Part shown: positions 1 through 4,922 of the stretch, piece by piece
Position numbering within the stretch: position 1 is the first letter of the stretch
Layout of the letters: every line of letters begins with the position of its first letter
Source of the DNA: Gammaproteobacteria bacterium
GTDB taxonomy: Bacteria; Pseudomonadota; Gammaproteobacteria; GCA-001735895
Direction of reading: 5' to 3'
Assembly: GCA_015494335.1 (NCBI GenBank)
Contig: WGBK01000352.1
Coordinates: 1-7,667, forward strand
DNA: 7,667 bases
Program-made: the position numbers and the translations under genes
The notes under the pieces: generated by a model
The model's input: only the letters and a program-made list of their open reading frames with translations
What the model was told of the DNA's origin: nothing
Databases searched by the model: none

Positions 1-74
1 TCCAGAAATTGCTCCTTGCGGGTCTTCTTGCTGCGCTTCATCAGGCACGCGCCGGTCAGGCCAAGTTGCTTTAT
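1..74 (-). CDS. IS5-like transposase N-terminus, partial, no canonical start at the expected place
   Basis: The frame runs off the left edge and shows about 24 residues, IKQLGLTGACL followed by MKRSKKTRKEQFL. Many IS5-family transposases begin with a short MKQL-type segment followed by a basic K-K-T-R-K-x-x-F-L motif that leads into the DDE transposase domain. The codon aligned with the usual initiator (72-74) reads ATA rather than ATG. The first in-frame ATG is at 39-41 and would give a product starting MKRSKK. Either translation starts there, ATA is used weakly, or the gene is decaying. No catalytic residues are visible because only the extreme N-terminus is in the window. The short length makes a chance resemblance possible. 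Confidence 0.38.
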   Translation of the reverse strand, partial: MKQLGLTGACLMKRSKKTRKEQFL

Positions 75-103
75 GGGATCAGATCGTGGATCCGGCAGGT
101 GGA

Positions 104-136
104 TGGGGAAATTTTCGTATGAGTGGGGAATTTTTC
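104..136. repeat. Two 13-bp direct repeats 20 bp apart
   Basis: TGGGGAAATTTTC at 104-116 and TGGGGAATTTTTC at 124-136 differ at one position and start exactly 20 bp apart, close to two helical turns. The right copy overlaps the proposed IS terminal inverted repeat. This suggests paired transposase-binding sites, one terminal and one subterminal, on the same face of the helix. Confidence 0.6.
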
Positions 137-144
137 AGAGTTTC

Positions 145-340
145 CTAAGTGTTATACACCTTACACATACCATTAAAACAAGATTTTTTGCGAAGAAATT
201 CAGAATAGTTCAAACACAACCGAAGGTTGTTACATCGCTAATGTTCTGACGAGGTTGGTAACTAATTAATGTTAGCAATAGATCACTATGTTATTACCAA
301 TCAGTGCCTGTAAGTGCTAGACAATACCTGTAAATTCCAG
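145..340. other. AT-rich intergenic spacer, no gene seen
   Basis: This stretch lies between the IS end and the guaA stop and is much richer in A and T than the flanking genes. No convincing reading frame, RNA gene or strong terminator was found. A short hairpin lies at 216-230. An imperfect palindrome AAGTGTTATACACCTT lies at 147-162, and its minus strand contains a TATAAC box that could serve as a -10 element toward the IS. The heptamer CCTGTAA occurs at 307-313 and 327-333, just past the guaA stop. The low GC may reflect old mobile-element debris. Confidence 0.5.
216..230. other. Short hairpin downstream of guaA
   Basis: ACAACC (216-221) and GGTTGT (225-230) form a perfect 6-bp stem around a 3-nt loop. 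It lies about 110 bp beyond the guaA stop and is not followed by a U-tract in the guaA direction. It is therefore a poor intrinsic terminator, though it is the clearest hairpin in the spacer. Confidence 0.25.
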
Positions 341-1924
341 TCACTCCCACTCGATCGTGGCCGGAGGTTTTCCGGAGATGTCGTAAACGACGCGGGCGAT
401 GCCGTCGATCTCGTTCATGATGCGGCGGGAGACATGGTCGAGGAATTCGTAGGGAAGGTGCGCCCAGCGGGCGGTCATGAAGTCGATGGTTTCGACGGCA
501 CGCAGGGCGACGACGTAATCGTAGCGGCGGCCGTCGCCGGTCACGCCGACGGATTTTACGGGCAGGAACACGGTAAAGGCCTGGGAGGTCTTTTCGTAGA
601 GTTCGTGCTTCCACAACTCGTCGATGAAAATGTGATCGGCCAGGCGTAGCAGGTCGGCATATTCCTTTTTCACTTCGCCTAGGATGCGCACGCCAAGCCC
701 GGGGCCAGGGAAGGGATGGCGGTACACCATTTCATGGGGCAGGCCCAGCTCGAGGCCCACGCGGCGCACCTCGTCCTTGAACAGTTCGCGCAGCGGCTCC
801 ACCAGCTCTAGCTTCATGTGTTCGGGCAGGCCGCCGACATTGTGGTGTGACTTGATCAGGTGCGCCTTGCCGGTGGAGGCTCCGGCGGATTCGATGACAT
901 CCGGGTAGATGGTGCCCTGGGCCAAGAAGGCCGCGTCGTTGTGCTTCTTCGCCTCTTCCTCGAAGATCTCGATGAACAGGTTGCCGATGATCTTGCGCTT
1001 GCGTTCCGGGTCGGTAACGCCCTCGAGGGCATCGAGAAAGCGCTGCTCGGCATCGATGCGTATGACCTTTACACCCATGTGCTCGGCGAAGGTGGCCATG
1101 ACCTGGTCGCCTTCCCGGTAACGCAGCAGGCCGTTATCGACGAAGATGCAGGTCAACTGATCGCCGATGGCTCGGTGCAACAGCGCCGCGACAACGGAGG
1201 AATCCACGCCGCCCGAAAGACCGAGAATGACATGGCCGTCGCCAATCTGCTCGCGCAGCTTCTGCACGCTGTAATCAACGATGTTCTCAGGTACCCAGTC
1301 CGAGGCACAGCCACAGATCTCGTGCACGAAACGACCGAGGATCTCGCCACCCTTGCGCGTGTGGGTCACTTCCGGATGGAACTGCAGGCCGTAGATACGC
1401 CGCGATTCGTCGGCCATGCCGGCAATCGGGGCCGAGTCGCTGCTGCACATGAGCTTGAAGCCGGGCGGCATCTCCGCAACCCGGTCGCCGTGGGACATCC
1501 AGACATCCAGCATGCCATGGCCCTCGGCAGTGACATGGTCCTGGATATCCCGCAGCAGGTCCGTATGCCCGTGGCATCGCACCATGGCGTAGCCGAATTC
1601 ACTCTTGCCGACATTCTCGACCTTGCCGCCAAGCTGCTTGGCCAGGGTCTGCATGCCGTAGCAGATGCCGAGAATCGGCACCTCCAGATCCAGCACGCGC
1701 AGATCCAGCTCCGGCGCCTCGCCCTCCAGCGTGGATTCGGGGCCGCCGGAAAGAATGATGCCCTTCGGGAGAAAGCCGGCGATACGGTCGAAATCGGCAT
1801 CCCAGGGATAGATTTCGCAATAGACGCCCAGTTCGCGCACGCGACGGGCAATCAACTGGGTGTACTGGGAACCGAAGTCGAGGATCAGGATTCGGTCGTC
1901 GTGCAGGTCATGGTCGAGGCTCAT
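341..1924 (-). CDS. guaA: GMP synthase (glutamine-hydrolysing)
   Basis: This cytoplasmic enzyme converts XMP to GMP using ATP and glutamine, the last step of guanine nucleotide synthesis. The 527-residue product is close to the E. coli length of 525. Residues 11-205 are the class I glutamine amidotransferase domain, with nucleophile Cys88 in GICYG and His183/Glu185 in QFHPEV completing the triad. The ATP pyrophosphatase domain follows, with P-loop SGGVDSS at 237-243. The C-terminal dimerisation domain carries RHPFPGPGLGVR at 402-413 and ends with the conserved KPPATIEWE. The gene lies 37 bp downstream of guaB on the same strand, forming the usual guaBA operon. The ATG at 1922-1924 places the amidotransferase fold correctly, but its Shine-Dalgarno is weak (a GGA about 9 nt upstream). 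No good terminator follows. The family assignment is secure. Confidence 0.98.
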   Translation of the reverse strand: MSLDHDLHDDRILILDFGSQYTQLIARRVRELGVYCEIYPWDADFDRIAGFLPKGIILSGGPESTLEGEAPELDLRVLDLEVPILGICYGMQTLAKQLGGKVENVGKSEFGYAMVRCHGHTDLLRDIQDHVTAEGHGMLDVWMSHGDRVAEMPPGFKLMCSSDSAPIAGMADESRRIYGLQFHPEVTHTRKGGEILGRFVHEICGCASDWVPENIVDYSVQKLREQIGDGHVILGLSGGVDSSVVAALLHRAIGDQLTCIFVDNGLLRYREGDQVMATFAEHMGVKVIRIDAEQRFLDALEGVTDPERKRKIIGNLFIEIFEEEAKKHNDAAFLAQGTIYPDVIESAGASTGKAHLIKSHHNVGGLPEHMKLELVEPLRELFKDEVRRVGLELGLPHEMVYRHPFPGPGLGVRILGEVKKEYADLLRLADHIFIDELWKHELYEKTSQAFTVFLPVKSVGVTGDGRRYDYVVALRAVETIDFMTARWAHLPYEFLDHVSRRIMNEIDGIARVVYDISGKPPATIEWE

Positions 1925-1961
1925 CGAGTTGTCCGTGCGGCGTTGCGGTAAGGAGAAGGAA

Positions 1962-3416
1962 TCAAACGCGGTAATTCGGCGCTTCCTTGGTAATGGTCAC
2001 GTCGTGCACATGAGATTCCTTCATGCCGGCGCCGGTAACGCGCACGAACTCCGGCTTGCTGCGCAGCTCATCGATGGTGCCGCAGCCGACATAACCCATG
2101 CTGGAACGCAAGCCGCCAAGCAGCTGGTGCACGATGCCGGACAGTGGCCCCTTGTAGGGAACCCGGCCCTCGATGCCTTCGGGAACCAGCTTCTCGGCCT
2201 CGGCCTCGGCCTGGAAATAGCGGTCGCTGGAACCCTTCTGCATCGCGCCGAGGGAACCCATGCCACGGTAGGACTTGTAGGACCGGCCCTGGAACAGCTC
2301 GACCTCGCCGGGCGCTTCCTCGGTGCCGGCAAACATGCTGCCGATCATCACCGAATGGGCGCCAGCCACCAAGGCCTTGGAGACATCGCCGGAGAAGCGG
2401 ATGCCGCCGTCGGCGATACAGGGGATGCCGGTATCCTTGAGCGCCAGGGCCACATTGCTGATGGCGGTGATCTGCGGTACGCCGACCCCGGCGACGATGC
2501 GCGTGGTGCAGATGGAACCGGGGCCGATGCCGACCTTGACCGCATCGGCCCCGGCCTCCACCAAGTCGCGCGCCGCGTGGGCAGTGGCGATATTGCCGCC
2601 GATGACCTGCACCTGCGGGAAATTCTTCTTGACCCAGGCCACGCGTTCGATGACGCCGCGGGAATGTCCGTGCGCGGTATCCACAACGATGACATCGACC
2701 TCGGCCCGCACCAGAGCCTCGACCCGTTCCTCGGTATCAGCACCCGTGCCTACCGCGGCACCGACGCGCAGCCGTCCCAGGTCATCCTTGCAGGCCAGCG
2801 GATAGACCTGGGACTTGGTAATGTCCTTGACCGTGATCATGCCCTTCAGGTTGAACTGGTCGTCGACCACCAGCACGCGTTCGATGCGGTGCTTGTGCAG
2901 CAGGGCCAGCACCTCATCCTTGGATGCGCCTTCGCGGACCGTGACCAGCTTTTCCTTCGGCGTCATGACCGAGGACACCGGCTGGTTGAGATTCTTTTCG
3001 AAGCGCAGGTCGCGCTTGGTGACGATACCGACCAGGCCCTCGCTGCCCACCACCGGGAGCCCGGAGATCTGGTTTTCCTCGGTGGAGGCGATGACATCGC
3101 GGATCATGGTGTCGGGGGTGATGGTGATCGGGTCCTTGATCACTCCGCTCTCGAATTTCTTCACCTTGGCCACCTGGGCCGCCTGCTCGGCCGGAGGCAG
3201 GTTCTTGTGCACGATGCCAAGGCCGCCTTCCTGGGCAATGGCGATGGCCAGGCGCGCCTCGGTCACGGTATCCATGGCCGCGGAGACCAGCGGAATGTTG
3301 AGTTCGATCCCCTGCGTCAGTTTGGTTTTCAGCTCCACCTCGTTGGGCAATACATCGGACTTGGCTGGTACCAGCAATACATCATCGAAGGTGAGGGCTT
3401 CCTGACTGATTCGCAT
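1962..3416 (-). CDS. guaB: Inosine-5'-monophosphate dehydrogenase
   Basis: IMPDH oxidises IMP to XMP with NAD+, the committed step to guanine nucleotides, and acts in the cytoplasm as a tetramer or octamer. The 484-residue product is near the E. coli length of 488. A (beta/alpha)8 barrel is interrupted by a paired CBS (Bateman) regulatory module at about residues 95-205. The active-site loop GIGPGSICTTR carries catalytic Cys303. DGGIR is at 336-340, the IMP-binding segment YRGMGSLGAM at 383-392, and the mobile flap has the catalytic Arg399-Tyr400 pair. The start ATG at 3414-3416 is preceded by GGAG with a 6-nt gap. It is the first gene of guaBA. A candidate promoter lies at 3452-3481 with a leader of about 30 nt. 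A run of three GCCGAG hexamers encodes AEAEAE just after the flap. Confidence 0.98.
   Translation of the reverse strand: MRISQEALTFDDVLLVPAKSDVLPNEVELKTKLTQGIELNIPLVSAAMDTVTEARLAIAIAQEGGLGIVHKNLPPAEQAAQVAKVKKFESGVIKDPITITPDTMIRDVIASTEENQISGLPVVGSEGLVGIVTKRDLRFEKNLNQPVSSVMTPKEKLVTVREGASKDEVLALLHKHRIERVLVVDDQFNLKGMITVKDITKSQVYPLACKDDLGRLRVGAAVGTGADTEERVEALVRAEVDVIVVDTAHGHSRGVIERVAWVKKNFPQVQVIGGNIATAHAARDLVEAGADAVKVGIGPGSICTTRIVAGVGVPQITAISNVALALKDTGIPCIADGGIRFSGDVSKALVAGAHSVMIGSMFAGTEEAPGEVELFQGRSYKSYRGMGSLGAMQKGSSDRYFQAEAEAEKLVPEGIEGRVPYKGPLSGIVHQLLGGLRSSMGYVGCGTIDELRSKPEFVRVTGAGMKESHVHDVTITKEAPNYRV
2193..2210. repeat. Three tandem hexanucleotides inside guaB
   Basis: CTCGGC is repeated three times in perfect tandem (GCCGAG on the coding strand), encoding Ala-Glu three times at residues 403-408. 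E. coli IMPDH has a non-repetitive segment of the same length here, so the protein length is conserved while the DNA is simple-sequence. Confidence 0.8.
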
Positions 3417-3451
3417 AGAGATCTCCGCGCGGGTGAGGGTGGCAAAGCGCG

Positions 3452-3481
3452 ATTATAAGGGATTGACCTGAACACGGTAAA
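3452..3481 (-). promoter_or_regulatory. Candidate sigma-70 promoter of guaBA
   Basis: On the minus strand a perfect -10 box TATAAT lies at 3452-3457, with TTTACC (4 of 6 to consensus) at 3476-3481 and an 18-bp spacer. Transcription would start near 3445, giving a leader of about 30 nt that ends in the GGAG Shine-Dalgarno of guaB. A clear PurR operator was not seen. Confidence 0.6.
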
Positions 3482-3490
3482 CCGCATAAT
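3463..3490 (+). promoter_or_regulatory. Candidate sigma-70 promoter of the SoxK-like gene
   Basis: TTGACC (3463-3468) and CATAAT (3485-3490) each match consensus at 5 of 6 positions with a 16-bp spacer, on the plus strand. The -35 box falls inside the spacer of the guaB promoter, so polymerase could not occupy both at once. Transcription would start near 3497, leaving a leader of about 74 nt. Confidence 0.55.
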
Positions 3491-3491
3491 G

Positions 3492-3535
3492 GTCCGGATA
3501 ACTATAAAGATCCGGCATAAAATCCGGGCCGGATC
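3492..3535. repeat. Four ATCCGG/CCGGAT half-sites in the leader
   Basis: CCGGAT at 3494-3499, ATCCGG at 3510-3515, ATCCGG at 3522-3527 and CCGGAT at 3529-3534 crowd into 44 bp. The last two form a palindrome ATCCGG-G-CCGGAT (3522-3534). GATCCGG at 3509-3515 also pairs perfectly with CCGGATC at 3529-3535 across a 13-nt loop. The array could be a protein-binding operator or alternative RNA hairpins in the 5' leader of the SoxK-like gene. The regulator is unknown. Confidence 0.6.
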
Positions 3536-3570
3536 GACGCGTTTGCAACCACGACAACAGAGGAGTCTCC

Positions 3571-3852
3571 ATGAGTATCAAGCAATTGGCCGGCATGGCC
3601 CTGGGCATTGTCCTGTCCACTTCCGTCTTCGCCTCCGCCGACAAGGCGATCAGCAACGCCGAGTCCGCCCGCAAGGCCGCCGCACAGATCGGCTATGAAT
3701 GGCGCGACACCGGCAAACTGATCAAGAAGGCCAGGGAACTGGCTGCAGCCGGCAAGAACGAACAGGCCATCGCTCTGGCGAAGAAGGCCGAAAAGCAGAG
3801 TCTCGACGCTGTACAGCAGTACCACAGCGAGAAAAAGCGATTCGGCCAGTAA
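3571..3852 (+). CDS. Small exported helical protein, SoxXA-binding (SoxK-like)
   Basis: The 93-residue product starts with a Sec signal peptide: basic N-terminus MSIK, a hydrophobic core and a likely cut after the A-S-A at residues 21-23. The mature part is about 70 residues, strongly helical, rich in Lys, Ala and Glu, and lacks cysteine. It carries E-W-R-D-T-G-K at 43-49, followed by K-K-A repeats with heptad-like alanine spacing. This resembles small proteins annotated as SoxXA-binding or SoxK, which join the periplasmic SoxXA cytochrome that starts thiosulfate oxidation. The match is from memory, and no other sox gene is nearby, so a generic Lpp-like or stress-related periplasmic role is possible. 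The start is well supported: AGAGGAG at 3559-3565 lies 5 nt before the ATG. A strong terminator follows the stop. Confidence 0.8.
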   Translation: MSIKQLAGMALGIVLSTSVFASADKAISNAESARKAAAQIGYEWRDTGKLIKKARELAAAGKNEQAIALAKKAEKQSLDAVQQYHSEKKRFGQ

Positions 3853-3867
3853 CTCCGGCTTGAACAA

Positions 3868-3909
3868 CGCCCACAAAAAAACCGCCGTTTGGCGGTTTTT
3901 TTGTGGGCG
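3868..3909. terminator. Bidirectional Rho-independent terminator
   Basis: Positions 3868-3886 and 3891-3909 are perfect 19-bp inverted repeats around a GTTT loop. Each arm contains an A7 or T7 run next to a CCGCC/GGCGG core. The GC core followed by T7 (3896-3902) therefore works as a terminator on either strand. It lies between the converging SoxK-like and PEP-CTERM genes and can end both transcripts. Confidence 0.93.
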
Positions 3910-3918
3910 GCCCTCCCC

Positions 3919-3935
3919 GGAAGAGAGAGTCTTCC
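3919..3935. other. Small hairpin just past the PEP-CTERM stop
   Basis: GGAAGA (3919-3924) and TCTTCC (3930-3935) form a 6-bp stem with a 5-nt loop, about 10 bp beyond the minus-strand stop and just before the shared terminator. It may protect the 3' end of that transcript; alone it has no U-tract. Confidence 0.3.
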
Positions 3936-3945
3936 AGTACTGGAC

Positions 3946-4728
3946 TCAGACGCGACGGCGACGGGCCGCAACACCTCCCAGCAGGCCGATCAGACCGAGG
4001 GACATCAATGCCAGCGAGGAAGGCTCCGGAACGCTGACCGGCGGAACCTGGGTCTCGCCATAAATGGCATCGTTGCCGCAGGACATGGTCCAGTGCGCGC
4101 TCAGCGAATAGAGATCCGTACCCTGACCGAGCAGATCGTCGAGGTTGACGGAAACCGTGCGGTAGTAGCTCAGCTCACCGCCCACGACGGCCGAACCCAC
4201 GTCATTGCTCAGCAGGCCAGACACCAAGTCGCCACTTTCCATGGCAAAGGGACTGGAAACATCGAAATAGATATCGTTGTTCCAGCTGACATTGCTATAG
4301 ACCCCTGCTGCATCCACGCCCGTGCCGGCTCCGCCAACGGGATCCTGCCCCCAGTAATCCTGGGTGTACAGGCCGAAGTCGATGGCGAACTCGTTACCGC
4401 CATTGAGAATCAGCTGGATATCCCCGCCATAGTAATCTGTGCTACCGCTGGTTACCTTGTTGTCTTCGATATCGAAGCCGGTTTGCAGACCAAGGGAAAG
4501 GGTATTGCCATCCAGCTTGAAATAGAAGAATTCGGCGTCGAAACGCTGGCCGCCCCAACCCGGGTTGACCTTGCCATCGCTGGCCCGATAACCGTCGTCA
4601 TTGGCTAATTGCGTCCAGCCGTCGGCAGCCCACATGTCGAGGGCGCCATTCTTGACCAGGGTGGCCGATGCCGTGCCGGTAGCCAGCATCAGGGCCGTCA
4701 GGGATGAATACAGAACTGCTTTTTTCAT
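3946..4728 (-). CDS. PEP-CTERM sorting domain exported protein
   Basis: The 260-residue product has a signal peptide (MKKA, hydrophobic core, cut after A-S-A at 20-22). A body of about 200 residues rich in Gly, Asp, Tyr and Asn follows, probably beta-structured. The C-terminus is a PEP-CTERM signal: V-PEP-SS with PEP at 234-236, a hydrophobic helix at about 239-254, and a tail of four arginines. Such proteins are exported, recognised by an exosortase and usually belong to exopolysaccharide or biofilm systems. The segment H-W-T-M-S-C-G-N-D (212-220), just before the signal, resembles a motif seen in many PEP-CTERM proteins and holds the only cysteine. The body was not assigned to an enzyme family. 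The start at 4726-4728 is chosen because it begins the signal peptide cleanly and has GGA 7 nt upstream. An in-frame ATG at 4738-4740 would add MDSI. No exosortase or EPS gene is in the window. Confidence 0.88.
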   Translation of the reverse strand: MKKAVLYSSLTALMLATGTASATLVKNGALDMWAADGWTQLANDDGYRASDGKVNPGWGGQRFDAEFFYFKLDGNTLSLGLQTGFDIEDNKVTSGSTDYYGGDIQLILNGGNEFAIDFGLYTQDYWGQDPVGGAGTGVDAAGVYSNVSWNNDIYFDVSSPFAMESGDLVSGLLSNDVGSAVVGGELSYYRTVSVNLDDLLGQGTDLYSLSAHWTMSCGNDAIYGETQVPPVSVPEPSSLALMSLGLIGLLGGVAARRRRV

Positions 4729-4767
4729 GATCGAATCCATTTTGTGTGTGAAGTGCAATGACAACAA

Positions 4768-4784
4768 GGCACTTTTCGTGCCCC
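4768..4784 (-). promoter_or_regulatory. Candidate sigma-54 (-24/-12) promoter of the PEP-CTERM gene
   Basis: On the minus strand GGGCACG (4783-4777), AAAA, then GTGCC (4772-4768) matches the TGGCACG-N4-TTGCW pattern with the strict GG-N10-GC spacing and six of seven bases in the -24 element. The predicted start near 4758 leaves a leader of about 30 nt before the ATG. The same bases also form a GGCAC/GTGCC hairpin with a 5-nt loop, so another role is possible. A sigma-70-like TATAAT at 4813-4818 lies upstream but lacks a good -35 box. Confidence 0.42.
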
Positions 4785-4922
4785 AACCCGATAAACTCTT
4801 TACTATCAATGGATTATACATATCGCCCTGATTTATCTTGCGCATTGCTCCACAATATCTTACAAATCCCGCCCCGGCCTGTCCGATAAAGTTGACAGCC
4901 CCTGACCCATCGAGACCCTTCC

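Larger units (their letters stand above)
1..144 (-). mobile_element. Probable end of an IS5-family insertion sequence (partial)
   Basis: Read on the minus strand, this segment has the layout expected at the left end of an IS5-family element. It has a terminal sequence GAAACTCTGAAAAATTCCCC (144 down to 125), a short leader, and then the start of a reading frame resembling an IS5-type transposase N-terminus. The four bases just outside (145-148) read TTAG on the minus strand, which fits the YTAR target duplicated by IS5-family elements. The rest of the element, including the other inverted repeat and the second copy of the target, lies off the left edge, so neither can be checked here. The identification rests on remembered family patterns and one end only, so it is moderate at best. 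Confidence 0.45.

Noticed and set aside
16..249. 77-codon plus-strand frame at the left edge
   Set aside because: It crosses the proposed IS end into AT-rich spacer, has no Shine-Dalgarno, and shows no recognisable domain.
860..3458. Long plus-strand open frames of 363 and 532 codons opposite guaA and guaB
   Set aside because: They are antisense to two unmistakable conserved genes. Their composition (rich in His, Asp, Gly, Ala) is typical of the antisense of GC-rich coding DNA, and no recognisable motif appears.
3536..3552. Possible PurR operator near GCGTTTGCAACC
   Set aside because: Only one half resembles the ACGCAAACG/TTTGCGT consensus, there is no matching second half, and it lies upstream of the guaB promoter rather than over it.
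4892..4897. Perfect TTGACA box upstream of xseA
   Set aside because: A -10 box at the required distance would fall at about 4914-4919 (GACCCT), which is not a -10 sequence and sits at the start codon.
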